Below are positions 27,485 through 39,653 of a stretch of 64,000 bases of DNA, in pieces (positions within the stretch are counted from its first letter, which is position 1; each line of letters begins with the position of its first letter). The DNA comes from Asaia platycodi JCM 25414. Lineage in GTDB: Bacteria > Pseudomonadota > Alphaproteobacteria > Acetobacterales > Acetobacteraceae. The notes under the pieces were generated by a model. It was not told the DNA's origin. It searched no databases and was given only the letters and a program-made list of their open reading frames with translations. The stretch spans positions 1 to 64,000 of the forward strand of contig NZ_BAKW01000014.1 of the NCBI RefSeq assembly GCF_000614545.1, given 5' to 3'. The translations under genes and the position numbers were made by a program.

Positions 27485-30400
27485 ATGCATCTTCTCTTTC
27501 GGGAATCGCATGAGCTGGACGGTCAGGCCATGGCCGAGGATCTCGGTCACGATCCTGCCGATCTCGTTCTGCTGTCTTTTTCCGAAAGCGATCTGCTTGG
27601 GCTGAAAGATGTGCACACCGCGCAGGACCCGAGCCTGCGCGTGGCCACGCTCTCGCGCCTGCGTCATCCGATGTCGGTCGATCTCTATCTCGAACAGACG
27701 ATTGCCCATGCCCGTTGCGTGTTGGTGCGCCTTCTGGGGGGTACGGAATACTGGCGCTACGGCGTGGATGAGCTGCGCGCCCTTTGTCGGGCGCGGGGCA
27801 TTGCTCTGGCCTTCATAACGGGTGAGGCCACGCCCAACCCGGCGCTGAAGGCGCTGTCCACGGTCGAGGCGGCGCAATGGGAGCGTCTCGACGGGCTGTT
27901 TCGTGAGGGCGGGGCGCGTAATCTGCGCTGTGCCTTGACGCTCATGGCCGCGCTTGCCGGGCTGGGTGAAGATGATGGCGCCGCGGTGGAAGCCCTGCCA
28001 CCGGCAGGTGTGTATCGTCGCCTTGGCCCGGAGCGTTCAGGGCGCGTGTTGCTGGTGTTTTACCGCGCCCATCTGCTCGCCGCCGATCTGGGCGGCATCG
28101 ATGCGCTGGCAGATGCGCTTCATGCAGCCGGTTTCGGCGTCGACCTGCTTTACGTCGCGTCGCTCAGGGCACCGAATGTCCTGCCTTTCCTCGATCGCTG
28201 GATGGTGGAAGAGCCGCCGGAGATCGTGCTGAATGCGACTTTTTTTGCCTCGCGCGGCGATGACGGCGCCCCTTCCGTGCTTGAGGCGGCGCAGATGCCT
28301 GTGGTGCAGATCCTGCAACCGAGCGCGACGCGTGCCGCCTGGGAGAAATCCGGCAGGGGGCTGTCGCAATCCGATCTCGCCATGCAATGCGTCTTGCCCG
28401 AACTCGACGGGCGACTGACCGGTAATCCGATCTCCTTTCGCGACGAGGCTGCGCCTGGTCTTCCAGCCAGACGTGTCGCTTACGCGCCGGGCATCGCGCT
28501 CATGGTGCAGCAGGTGCAGGGCTGGTTGCGTCTCTCCCGTCAGAACCCTGCGGACCGTTGTCTGGCACTTGTTCTGTCCGATTACCCCGGTGCGGAAGGG
28601 CAGGCGGCCCATGCGGTGGGTCTGGATGGCTTTGCCAGCGTTGCGGCAATTACCACCCTGCTGCATGAGGCAGGTTATGCAATAGCGCCTGTTGAGGCGG
28701 AAGCTTTGCCCGAGGCGCTATGTCGGGCGCCAGTGCAGCGTATTCTCGACGCGGCAAAATATCGCCTTTTATTCGCTACCCTCCCCGACGCTTTCCGCCA
28801 GAAAGTGGTCGCGGCCTGGGGCGAGCCCGACCAGCCTGTCGACGCCCGGTTCATGGAGCAGGACGCGCTGGTGGTCGCGCTCCAACCGGGGCGCGGCAAG
28901 GCAAGCGAGCGCAAGGCGCAATATCACGACCCGATGTGCCCCCTTGCCACGACTATATCGGCTTCTATCTATGGCTGCGCGCGAAACGCACGATTTCGGC
29001 AATGATTCATCTGGGCACGCATGGCACGCTGGAATGGCTGCCGGGCAAATCCGTGGCGCTCTCCGAAAGCTGCGCCCCTTCGGTGCTGCTGGGCGGCATG
29101 CCTGTCGTTTATCCGTTCATCGTCAATAATCCGGGTGAGGCTTCTGCGGCCAAGAGGCGATTGGGCGCGGTCATGATCGGCCATATGACACCGCCCGTGC
29201 AGCGCGCCGGGCTCGATAGCGCCATGGCCGATCTCGAACGGCTGATCGATGAATATGCCGAAGCCGATGGGCTGGATCGTCGCCGTGGGGCGCTGCTGCG
29301 TCGTCAGATTCTCGATCGCGCTGCGGATCTCGGTGTGCTGGCAGAAAGCGGTGTCGCAGGCGGCGATACCGACGATGCCGAAGCTCTGGCGCGTCTCGAT
29401 GCCTATCTCTGCGATGTGAAGGATCTTCAGATACGTGACGGGTTGCATGTGTTCGGCTGCCCGTCACCACGCCATGGCGCGCTGGTCGAGATGCTGGCGG
29501 AATCGGCGCATATGGCCCCCGAGATTGTCACTTCCCGCCTCGATGCTTGTCCGCAAGCTGAAAACCAGGCGCTTCTCGCGGCGCTCGATGGGCGTTTCGT
29601 TTCGCCCGGCCCTGCCGGGGCGCCTACGCGCGGACGTCTGGACGTGCTGCCAACGGGGCGCAACCTCACCACCATCGATCCGCGTATGTTGCCCAGCCGT
29701 GCCGCGCTGATTCTGGCGCACAAGACCGCCGATCTGCTGCTGACACGGCATTTGCAGGAAGAAGGCGATAATCTGCGCCATCTCGTGCTCGATCTCTGGG
29801 GTAGCGCCACGCTGCGCACCGGGGGAGAGGACATGGCGCTGGCTTTTCTGCTCATGGGGGTACAGCCGCTCTGGGATGCAACGAGCGGGCGGATTTCCGG
29901 CTTCGAGATCGTACCACTGACGACTCTCGACCGACCCCGCGTGGATGTCACCCTGCGTATTTCCGGCCTGTTCCGCGATGCCTTTCCGGGGCTGATCGAT
30001 CTGTTCGATCAGGCAGCACGTGCTGTTGCGGCCCGTGAGGAAGATGAGGCCTGGAATCCGCTCGTCCACGACCCCGACGCTTCCCGTATTTTCGGGGCGG
30101 CGCCCGGTGCTTATGGCACCGGGATCGAGACCGTCCTGACCGAGGGTAGCTGGCAGACGCGCGACGAGCTGGGACAGCTTTATCTCGATGGCTCGCAATG
30201 GAGCTATGGCGGCGGACGTGAAGCAGTGGCCGATGCCGAGGGGTTGCGTCGCCGTCTGGGGCGCGCCGAAATGGTGCTGCATATCCAGGATCATGTAGAG
30301 ACGGATCTGCTTGAAGGCGCCGATACCGCCGCGCATGAGGGCGGGCTTGCCGCTGCGGCTGCGCTGCTGGGCAACAAGCCAAAGCTGCTGCATGGCGACA

Positions 30401-30762
30401 CCAGCCAGCCGGAAACGCCGCGATTGCGCGACGTTGCACAGGAAGTCGCCCGCATCACTCGTGGCAGGCTGGCCAATCCGCGCTGGATTGCGGGCATGAT
30501 GCGCCATGGCTATCGCGGTGCGGCAGAAATGGCGCGTGGTGTGATGGCGCTCGAGGCCTATGCGGCCACCTTGCCGACGCGTCTCGATCGGCAGATCGAT
30601 CTGGCTTTTGCGGCTTTGCTTGAAAACGAGGAATGCATGGCATTTTTCGAGGCGCATAATCCCGAGGCCTTGTCGGATATGAAACGGCGTTTCGCCTCCC
30701 TGCGCGATCGCGGACGTTGGCAGTCGCGCCGCAATGCCGTTGTGCAGATACTGGCGCCATGA
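27485..30762 (+). CDS. cobN: cobaltochelatase subunit CobN, frameshifted
   Basis: Large subunit of the ATP-dependent aerobic cobaltochelatase, which inserts cobalt into hydrogenobyrinic acid a,c-diamide with CobS and CobT (not in this window). Reconstructed length is about 1092 residues. The frame breaks at about 28933: RKAQYHDP continues in the next frame as DVPPCHDYIGFYLWLR, repaired by one extra G (CCGAT to CCGGAT). The magnesium-chelatase H-like motifs HLGTHGTLEWLPGKSVAL and GTHGT are intact after the break, as is the C-terminal region. Third gene after the B12 riboswitch. Confidence 0.9.
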
Positions 30763-30787
30763 CACCCGCTAGGAAGAGAGTCCCGTC

Positions 30788-32091
30788 ATGAGTCGCGTGT
30801 TGATGGTGGCCGCCCCCCGCTCGGGCTCGGGCAAAACCACCGTGACGCTGGCGCTTCTGAGCGCTTTCGGCGTCGCGGTGTTGCGGTGCGGGCGCTGAAG
30901 ACGGGGCCGGATTATATCGACCCGGCCTTTCATCACGAGGCCTCTGGCGCGCCCTGCGCCAATCTCGATAGCTGGGCCATGTCCGGACCCGCGCTGGAAT
31001 TCCGTCTCGCCCGTGCGGCTGAGGGCGTTGATCTGGTGATCGTGGAATCCTCTATGGGGTTGTTCGACGGGCTGGCCTTGGCGGATGGGCAGCGCGGCGC
31101 GGCGTCGGATATCGCCGCGCATTTCGCTATGCCCGTGCTGCTGGTGCTCGATGCGAGCGGTCAGGGACAGAGCGTGGGGGCCGTGGCGCAGGGGCTGTCG
31201 CAATGGGACGAGAAGGTCACTGTTGCAGGTGTCATTCTGAACAACATTGCCTCCGATCGTCACGAAAAACTCTGTCGCGCTGCGCTGAAACAGGTTCTGT
31301 GTGGCGTATTCCGGCGCGATCGGTCGATCCTGCTCCCGGAACGCCATTTGGGCCTCGTTCAGGCGCGTGAGCGCGGCGATCTGGCGGGTTTTTTCGAGAG
31401 TCTTGCCAATAAGGCCGAGGCGGAGCTCGATCTGGACGCGATCTTCGCGCTTGCGCGTCCGATCGCGTCGATGGCCGCCGAAAGCGCCTGTCTCGTGCCG
31501 CCACCGGGGCAGCGCATCGCACTGGCCGATGATGCAGCCTTTTCATTTCTCTATGCTCATCTGGCCGAGGAATGGCAGGCTGCAGGGGCCGAGATCCTGC
31601 CTTTCTCGCCATTGCACGACGAAAAACCTGCTGAGCATGCCGATTGCTGCTGGCTGCCGGGCGGGTATCCTGAACTGCATGCGGCTGTCCTGGCCTCGGC
31701 CAGCCGGTTTCGCGAGGGCATGCGCCATTTCGCTCTGACGCGGCCAATCCATGGAGAATGCGGTGGCTTCATGGTTCTCGGGGCCGGACTGGAAGACAGC
31801 GCAGGCAAAACTCATGAGATGCTCGGGCTTCTGTCTCACGAGACGTCTTTTGCGAAGCGCAAGATGGCGCTCGGCTATCGTCAGGCACAGCTTTTGCAGG
31901 ATTCGATTCTGGGGCCGAGAGGCACGACGCTGCGCGGGCATGAATTTCATTATGCAAGTGTGATCGATCTTGGCAGCGACGTCCCTTTTGCGCGGCTGCA
32001 GGACGGCGAAGGTCAGGATCTCGGCGTGGCGGGCGCGCAGCGCGGTCTGGTGTCGGGCACGTTCTTTCATGTGCTCTCGCGATGGCGATAG
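30788..32091 (+). CDS. cobB: cobyrinic acid a,c-diamide synthase CobB, frameshifted
   Basis: Glutamine- and ATP-dependent amidase adding amide groups to the corrin ring. The P-loop APRSGSGKTT is near the N-terminus from ATG 30788. The frame breaks at about 30868, where TTCGG probably should be TTCCGG; restoration gives RRRGVAVRALKTGPDYIDPAFH, a family hallmark. The C-terminal glutamine amidotransferase domain has the catalytic Cys in HGECGGFMVLG and a late HEFHYA motif. Reconstructed length is about 434 residues, normal for the family. Its 3' end overlaps cobC by ten bases. Confidence 0.9.
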
Positions 32092-32651
32092 AGCCGTCTT
32101 TTTCGGTTCTGCTGGCGCGCCATCCTCCCGTTCTCGTGGCTGACGGGCAGTGTTATGGGCGGCAGGATGTGCCGCTCGCGCCGGGTTGGGGGGCGTTTGT
32201 CGAGAGATGGACCGGGCAGGGGACTGTTTACGCCTCGCCCGCGCAACGTTGCCAGTGTGCTGCTGCGCTTCTGGCGGGGGAGGCGCCCGTTCTGACCGAT
32301 GAGCGGCTGCTCGAAATAGATTTCGGCGCCTGGGAGGGACAGAGCTGGTCGGATATCTCGCGAGAGGCGCTCGATGACTGGGCTTCTGACCCGCTTCGTT
32401 ACAGGCCCGGCGGTGGAGAAAATGTCGAGACGCTCATCGCACGTGTCAGCGCTTTCTGGCGCGATATTGTGGAAAAGGCGGCGTGCTGCCGGGTCGTCAC
32501 CCATGGCGGGCCGCTCCGTGTGATGGCAGCTCTTGCGGAAAACCGGGATTTTCGAATGGAAGACTGTGCACCGCCTCAGGGCGAAACAATTCTGTTGCAT
32601 TTTTTCAACAAGAACGGGGCATTTGTTGCGCAAAAGCAGCCACTCCGTTGA
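32082..32651 (+). CDS. cobC: histidine phosphatase, probable alpha-ribazole phosphatase CobC
   Basis: Protein of 189 residues in the histidine phosphatase superfamily. The phospho-acceptor motif is LLARHPP (RHP instead of the usual RHG), followed by YASPAQRC and ERLLEIDFGAWEGQSW, and the second catalytic His in VVTHGGPLR. Placement at the end of the cob operon suggests alpha-ribazole-5'-phosphate dephosphorylation in nucleotide-loop assembly. The Gly-to-Pro change in the RHG motif is worth noting but also occurs in related CobC-like proteins. Confidence 0.78.
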   Translation: MAIEPSFSVLLARHPPVLVADGQCYGRQDVPLAPGWGAFVERWTGQGTVYASPAQRCQCAAALLAGEAPVLTDERLLEIDFGAWEGQSWSDISREALDDWASDPLRYRPGGGENVETLIARVSAFWRDIVEKAACCRVVTHGGPLRVMAALAENRDFRMEDCAPPQGETILLHFFNKNGAFVAQKQPLR

Positions 32652-32709
32652 CAATATGCAACAGACCAAAGAGGAGTAAGCCAATCCTGAATCATTGGTA
32701 AGGTTTATC

Positions 32710-35253
32710 ATGTTGGTACGCTCCCGGTCTCTCCTGCCATCAGTTGCACGCAAGGGGATCTTGTCCCTCATTGCCACGACGTGCCTGATGTCCGGCGGGG
32801 CCGAGGCTTTGGCGCAAACAACAGCGAGCGCCGCGACTGAAGACGCCGCCAAAGCGCCTCAGAGCAAAGCCCAGCCGGCCAGGTCCAGCACGCCTGCAGC
32901 CAGAAGCAAGGCGCTGCGCACGCGCCAGTCGGCGCCTGTGACTGCGGGCGATGCAGAGGGCGGCAGCGAAGCCATTGTCGTGACTGGCACGCGCGAGATC
33001 GGCAAGAAGGCACGCGATTCCATCGCGCCGCTCGATATCATTTCGCACAAGCAGCTTGCAGCCACGGGTCAGGGCACGCTGCGCGACGCGCTGTCACTGC
33101 TGCTGCCCTCGCTGACCACCCCGACCGCCGGCTTCGACGCGGGCGCCATGACGGATACGATCAGCCTTCGCGGCCTGAACCCAAACGAAACGCTGGTTCT
33201 GGTCGATGGCAAGCGTCGCCACAACACGGCCAATATCTATTCCAATCCCGGCCCGCAGCAGGGGTCGACCGCGTCGGATATCGACATGATACCGATGTCG
33301 GCCATCGACCATGTCGAGGTGCTGCGCGATGGCGCTTCGGCAGTATGGGTCGGATGCTGTGGCCGGTGTCGTGAATATCATCCTCAAGAAGCAGGCAAGT
33401 GGCTTTCACGCCCAGAACATCACCGGCATAACCTCGGAGGGCGATGGCTTCCAGCAGGGTGTTTATCTGGATGGCGGCGCATCGCTCGGCTCGCGCGGCT
33501 TCGTGCATGTCAGTGGCGACTTCGTGCATCAGGATCACACCTATCGCAGCGCTGCTGATAACCGTTCTGGCACCTATCAGAACAATATCCTCAGCCAGCC
33601 CGAGCAGACGCGCGAAAGCGTTGCGGTCAATGCAGGCTACGATCTGACGGATACCATCCAGCTTTATGCACTGGGCACCTATGCTCATCGCCATGCTGAA
33701 TCCTATCAGAACTACCGTCTGGCTTCGTCGCTCAATGCCTATCCGGCCTACAAGGCGATTTACCCTTGGGGCTATTCGCCGGTCGAAACGCTCAACGAAA
33801 ACGATTTCGAGCTAAAGGCCGGTGTGAAGGGTGATTTCCGAGGCTGGCACTGGGATGTGTCGAGTGTTTATGGCCGCGATTATGACGATATCGGCCTGAT
33901 CAACTCGGTCAATCTCTCCATCAACAAGGCGACGGGCCGCACGCCCACCTCGTTCGATGTGCAGGGATTCAATAATCAACAATGGACGAATGATTTCGAT
34001 TTCAGCCGCAAATTCGAATTCAGTGGCTGGCCGCATAGCGTGAATTTCGCCGGTGGCGCGTCCTATCGCTATGAAGGCTATTCGGTCGGGACAGGCTCGC
34101 CTGACTCGCTTTTCGGTAACGGCTCCGATGCGCTGGCTGGCACCAATCCCGGCAACGCAGGCAATTACAGCCGCGATGTCGCAGCCGGCTATCTCGATAT
34201 CTCGACCTATCTGGCCAAGGGGCTGCAGCTCGATCTGGCTGGTCGCTACGAGCATTATACCGATGTGGGCAACACCCAGAACGGCAAGGTCTCGCTGCGC
34301 TATGACATCACGCGTCGGATTGCGCTGCGCGGCACGATCAGCAATGGATTCCATGCGCCGACTCTGGCTCAGAAATACTATTCGGCGCTTAATATCTCGC
34401 CGACTGCGGCGCGTGGCCTGATCGGTGCAGGCTCGCCCGGTGCGCTTGCCAATGGGTCGTCTGGTCTCAAGCCCGAGCGCTCGACCAATGCTGAGGGCGG
34501 GTTCATTGTCGAGCCCATCCGCAATCTACATGTGACGACCGATATCTATCAGATCAACATGCGCGACCGGATCATGCCGGGGGGCAATATCTCGGGCGCG
34601 ACGGCCATCAACGCCATGCAGCTCAACGGTTTTGCCTTGCCTTCGGATATCGGCAGTTGGAACCAGAGCGCGATCACGGCCAACTGGTTCGGCAATGTAG
34701 CCAGCACGCGCACGCAGGGTCTGGATATCACGGTCACCTACCTGACGAAGCTGGGCGCATTCGGGCGTATCGACTGGGATGCGGCGATCAACCTCAACCG
34801 CACCCGTCTGTCTCATCAGGCCAGCAATCCGCTGACCGGTGCACCGTTGCTGAACGCGGCTCGATCGCCTATCTGACGACGGCCTATCCGCGCAGCAAGA
34901 TCATTTTCGGTGGCAACTGGACCCATGCGAAATGGCTCGTCGGTCTGCATGAGATCCGCTGGGGCCAGACCACCAACCAGCTCACCTATTATGCACCCGG
35001 CCCCTATCAGTTCAGCACGACGCATTTTCTGGAATACCAGAACAAGCCGAAATGGACGACCAATCTGGATGTCAGCTATCGCATCACCCCGCGCTGGACG
35101 GCCACGATCGGCGGCAACAACATCTTCTCGGCCTATCCGACACGCGTACCTGAGGGAAATCGCTATCTCGGTGCCCCGCAATATTACATGAGCACATCGC
35201 AGCTCGGTATTAATGGTGGCTATTACTATTTCCGCGTAAACTACGATCTGTAA
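32710..35253 (+). CDS. TonB-dependent outer-membrane receptor, two frameshifts
   Basis: About 848 residues after repair. A signal peptide (ILSLIATTCLMSGGAEALA) precedes an Ala/Pro/Ser-rich linker, then the TonB box and plug domain (AIVVTGTRE, LRGLNPNETLVLVDGKRR, VEVLRDGASA) and a long beta barrel ending FRVNYDL. Breaks lie near 33340 (two bases missing, restoring ASAQYGSDAVAGVVNI) and 34858 (GGG read as GG, restoring LLNAGSIAYLTTAYPRSK). The substrate is not evident. It follows the cob operon by 58 bases but is not an obvious BtuB, so B12 uptake should not be assumed. Confidence 0.85.
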
Positions 35254-36004
35254 TATCTCGTCTTTTTTAAATGCTTTTCGAAGATTTGAGTAAGTGTTTG
35301 ATAGCTGTCCTGCCTCTTGCGTTTGCAGGGGGCGGGCAGTGTCTCTCAGAGCATTGTCACGCGGCCTTCATATGATTGAAGGATGACCGCAGCCGGGTTG
35401 ATCCTCGGAGATAGGCAATCCGTCCCCCACAATGTCACGGCTGAATTCGAGTCTCTGTAGCGTAAGGTGGTCGTCTGGAGTATGGGCTGCGCCCTGCGTA
35501 GGACTTGCTTCGCGCATGCCGGTCAGAAGAGGGTCGGCCAGGTGCTCGTCACCCATTCCCCACCCAATGCTGGTATCCCCTCGATGGTCCTTCCTGACGA
35601 GACGTAAGTGGTTTGACCGCGATCACTCCATGAGCGGTCGACGGCCAGGCCATCAACGCGGCCTGACTGACCGTGCGGCAAAGATATCAGGCTAACGGGC
35701 GTCGCCTCTGTGAACACATGTTGGGTGATCAACTTCGTCTTCCCGCGGCCACCGGACCCGCAAATCGTCGCGGCGTGGAGGGACCGATGATCGGAAACAC
35801 TGTCGAGGATTCACGATTATGATAGGATTCTCCTTTTTGAAATGATTTGTCATGATTGCTTGACGCCAGATTTAACGGTGTTTTTTAGGTGGCTATGGCT
35901 TATTCCCATCGCAGGCAGCACAAAAACACGACCGGCAGGGTCCAAAAAACCTTTCGGTTTTCTTAAAAGACGGTCATTCGATCACAGGGAGCTCGAGTCA
36001 GCCA
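35254..36004. other. gene-free interval with possible degenerate ATPase remnant
   Basis: About 750 bases without a supported gene. On the minus strand, between about 35790 and 35523, an open frame reads TICGSGGRGKTKLITQHVF, resembling a P-loop, and then loses similarity to any family. A second minus-strand frame at 35368-35556 is unrecognised. This may be an eroded gene. No insertion-sequence ends were found. Confidence 0.3.
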
Positions 36005-37475
36005 TTGTCCTCTTCCGTCCTGCGTCTGTTTTCCGTCTGTCTTGCCGTGCCATGCATGGCTGGTTCAGCCCTTGCTCAGGTAGCGGCTACGACACCCGTC
36101 GCGACTGCCGAACATGGGGCGGTCGATGCGGGTGAGCAGCCCTCCGCCCAAATTCAGACACCGCTGTCGGATCTGCACAAGGATACGACCGTCGCGCCCC
36201 TGCCCAAACCCGAAGCGATTTTCGTCAATCCCTGGGGGGTGAATGCCTGGCTGCGCGAGCACGGCATTGCCGTGTTGCTCGATAACACCAACGAAATGTC
36301 GGGCATGATCACGCCGCCGACCAAGGGGTTGGGCCTGCGTCAGGGCGCGAGCAATACGGGCCAGTATTCGATGGAAAACGACATCGACTGGGAGCGTCTG
36401 GCGGGCTGGACCGGATTTTCGACCCATGACGTGATGGTCGGCCGATATGGCATCCCCGCGAGCCGCATGTTCGGCGACAATCTGAACCCGAGCCAGGAAA
36501 TCTATGGCAGTGGCGGCAACGTGGTTGTCCATCTGGTCTATGCTTATGGCGAGGAATCACTGTTTAACGATCGCCTCGATGTGGCGGCGGGGCGTATGTC
36601 CTTCCTGTCGGATTTCTCGGCGAACCCGCTTTATTGTAACTTCATGAACAACGCGTTCTGCGGTAACCCGAAAGCGTCGAGCGACAATACGGCCCACGCG
36701 TCCTATCCCGATGCCAACTGGGCGGCCCGTTTTCGCCTGAGGCCCACTGACAACACGATTTTCCAGTTCGGCGTCTATTTCACTCAGACCCAGGCCATCT
36801 ACGGCAACGCCAGATGCGTACCGGCTTCAAGTTCAACGGTGCCACGATCGATGGCGAGGCCATGCCGATCGAGTTCATCTGGGAGCCGCGCTTTGGTCAT
36901 GATCATTCGCTGTCAGGGCATTACAAGGCGGGATTTGCCTATGACACGGCAGATCACAAGGACAATTATTACGACGGCAATGGCAACCCCTTTGCCCTGA
37001 GCGGCCTCAAGGCGCGCAACGTGCATGGTGCCTGGGCGGCCTGGGGGTTGGTTGACCAGATGGTCTATCATCACCCCGGTCAGGCACCGGATGCCGGTAT
37101 CACCCTGATCGGCGCGGCCTATTTCAACAAGGCCCAGACGGCGACACGTGCGGATCAGCTCTCGATCGGTGTGCTCGATCGCGGTTTCTGGAAATCGCGC
37201 CCGCTCGATGGCATTGGCGTCAATTTCTCATGGACGCATGTTTCCGACGATCTGACACGCTCACAGCGACTCTATGCCATGCAGGGTCTGCCTATTCCCA
37301 ATGGCTCACTGTTTCCCCAGACCAGCGCCTATGTGGTTGAAGCGACCTATCAGATTCATGTTCTGCGCGGCGTGACCTTCGCGCCCGATTTCCAGTATTA
37401 TTTCAATCCAGGCGGCCAGAAGCAGCTCAACAATCAGGCACTTCTGGCTTCAAGAGCCATATAGAAATCTTCTGA
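36005..37475 (+). CDS. oprB: carbohydrate-selective porin OprB, two frameshifts
   Basis: Outer-membrane sugar porin of about 490 residues after repair. A signal peptide (LFSVCLAVPCMAGSALA) is followed by NPWGVNAWLREHGIAVLLDNTNE, DIDWERLAGWTGFSTHDV and GRMSFLSDFS, all OprB-like. The frame breaks at about 36810 (GCCAG for GCCCAG), resuming as QMRTGFKFNGATIDGEAMP. A second break at about 37446 (CTGGC for CTGGGC) moves the end from 37464 to TGA 37473-37475 and yields LLGFKSHIEIF with the C-terminal Phe expected of a barrel. The start appears to be a TTG at 36005; no ATG precedes the signal peptide. Confidence 0.85.
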
Positions 37476-37562
37476 AAAATTGTCGGGCGCAACCCGCCCC
37501 CTCTCTCGACTGTTGCATCGGCCAAGGCGGCAAGCTGAGCCGACAGATCGAGAGAGGCGCCC

Positions 37563-39393
37563 ATGACGCACAAGATACCCGCCCTTGCCAGGGCGCTCTC
37601 GCCTGAAGGGCCGCTCGACGGCTTCTGGCCTATCGAGGATTACGCGGCCCTCGGTGACGGGCGCTGTGTGGCGCTTTTGGCACCCGACGGCAGTGTTGAC
37701 TGGCTTTGCGTACCCAATATCGATTCCCCCCCTCTGTTCGATCGTCTGTTGCACCGCGCTGGCGGTTTTTTCCAGATACGGCCTGTCGGCGCTTTCACGG
37801 CAATCCGACAGTATCGGCAGGACAGCAATGTCCTTGAGACATTGATCGAGACGGAACATGGCTCGGCGCGCATAACCGATTCACTCAACAGCACTTTTGC
37901 CGGGCGGCTGCCCTGGACGGAATTCGCCCGGAGGATCGAGGGTGTTTCGGGCCGGATGACGTTCATTGTGCGTTTTCGTCTCGGCACGCGCTGCGGCACC
38001 GTCGCTCCCTGGATCCAGTCGACCCAGAACGGCACGATCTTTCATGTCGGCTCCGTGCTGGCCCATCTGGTGCATTCCGACAGCATGCGTCTTCTGAAAG
38101 AGGAGGACGAGGCCATTGAGGCTGAACTCGTAGTGGGGGAAAAGACCCGTGCCCTGATTGCGCTCGTTGCGACGGAAAACGAGCCCCTCGCCGTACCCGG
38201 TGTCGACGAGATTGACGGGCGCATCGAGACCAGTGACGCTGCCTGGCGCAACTGCAAATGCCTTGCATTATGACGGCCCTTACCGGGAGCAGGTGCGTCG
38301 CAGCGCGCTTGCGCTGAAACTTCTGCTCTACTCGTCGAGTGGCGCCATCGCGGCGGCGGCTACGACGTCGCTGCCCGAGCGCCTTCGTGACGGCAAGAAC
38401 TGGGATTATCGCTTCGCCTGGATAAGAGACGCGGCTTATGTGGCCAATGCCTTTCTGCGTCTAGGCGCCGTGGCAGAGGTCAAGGCGGCGCTGGCCTGGC
38501 TGGTGCATCATCTCGGAGAGGAGGGGCCGCTCGTCATGTACGGGCTTTCCGGCCAACGCGTCGAAGATGAGACGCGCTATGACGAGGTTGAGGGCTATCG
38601 CGGCATCAAGCCGGTCGTCAGCGGCAATCGGGCCTCGCAACAGCATCAGCACGGCATTTATGGCGACATCTTTGAAACGGCGGCGCTATTCGTTTCCAGG
38701 GGCAATCTGCTCGATCAGAAAACGGCCCAGCTGCTGACCGATCTTGCAGATCGCTGTGCCGATCACTGGCGTCAGAAAGATGCCGGTATCTGGGAGCTGA
38801 CAGAAGACCAGCATTATACCATGTCAAAAATCAGCTGCTGGCAGGCGCTTGATCGGGCCTGCCAGATGGCAGAGCGCGGACATCTGGCCAAGGATCGCGC
38901 TCCACGCTGGGCGCGTGAGAAAGAACGGATTGTCGCATGGATCGATTGTGAATGCTGGTCGGAAAAACGTCAGGCCTATTTGTTCTATCCCGGTGCAGAC
39001 GCGCTCGATGCCTCTATCGCGCTCGCCATACCTTTTGGCTTCGACCGCGACGACCGGATGCGCGCGACCCTTCATGCCATTCGCAAAGAACTTGGAAGCG
39101 GGCCTTTTCTCTACCGCTACAGTGGCATGCAGCAGGAAGAAGGCGCTTTCCTTGCCTGCTCGTGCTGGATGGTCGAGGCACTGGCTTTGCTTGGTGAGAA
39201 GAAAGAGGCCGAAGCGCTGTTCGCCGATTTTCTTGATGCGCTGCCGAAAAACACGGGCATCATCGCCGAGATGATAGACCCCCAGACAGGCTCTTATCTC
39301 GGCAATACGCCGCAGGGATTAAGCCATCTGGGTATCGTCCACGCTGCTTGCGCCTTGGCGGGCGACAAGATGAAGGCCTTCGATCTGTCCTGA
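37563..39393 (+). CDS. glycoside hydrolase family 15 (glucoamylase/trehalase-like), frameshifted
   Basis: Cytoplasmic enzyme of about 610 residues after repair, without a signal peptide. The N-terminal beta-sandwich has YAALGDGRCVALLAPDGSVDWLCVPN. The frame breaks near 38253, where two bases seem missing before ALHYDGPYREQVRRSALALK. The catalytic (alpha/alpha)6 barrel follows with RDGKNWDYRFAWIRDAAYV, a GH15 hallmark, then YDEVEGYRGIKPVVSGN, and LYRYSGMQQEEGAFLACS near the C-terminus with the region of the second catalytic Glu. Members hydrolyse alpha-linked glucose from oligosaccharides or trehalose. It is downstream of the OprB porin, which fits sugar uptake and breakdown. Confidence 0.85.
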
Positions 39394-39515
39394 TGTGGCG
39401 TCGCCTTGTCGCGAGATTCATTAAGACTGGTTAATCTTTGATCTGGATCAATCGCTGCTAAGACGCGGTATGTCATACAGGAATTCGAGCCAAGCCTGAC
39501 GGAGAAGCAGGCAGC

Positions 39516-39539
39516 TCTGACGGGTTATGTTCCGTCAGA
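39516..39539. terminator. hairpin between convergent GH15 and LLM genes
   Basis: TCTGACGG (39516-39523) and CCGTCAGA (39532-39539) form a perfect 8-bp stem with an 8-base loop. It sits in the 260-base spacer between convergent genes, where a bidirectional terminator is expected. No U tract follows on either side. Confidence 0.5.
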
Positions 39540-39653
39540 CTGGGCCGAAAGATAAGCTGTCAGACGGTTTGCTTCGCACCTCGGAACCTGACGCTTCACC
39601 ACATCATGAAAATGGACGAAATCGACGGTCATGGTCGCTGCCAGGCTCTGCAA

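Noticed and set aside
29464-30765. 433-codon minus-strand open frame opposite cobN
   Set aside because: It mirrors a clearly conserved CobN coding region and has no family features; long antisense frames are common in GC-rich coding DNA.
32710-35253. TonB receptor as the B12 receptor BtuB
   Set aside because: It follows the cob operon but is longer than BtuB, has a low-complexity linker, lacks recognisable BtuB features and has no riboswitch of its own.
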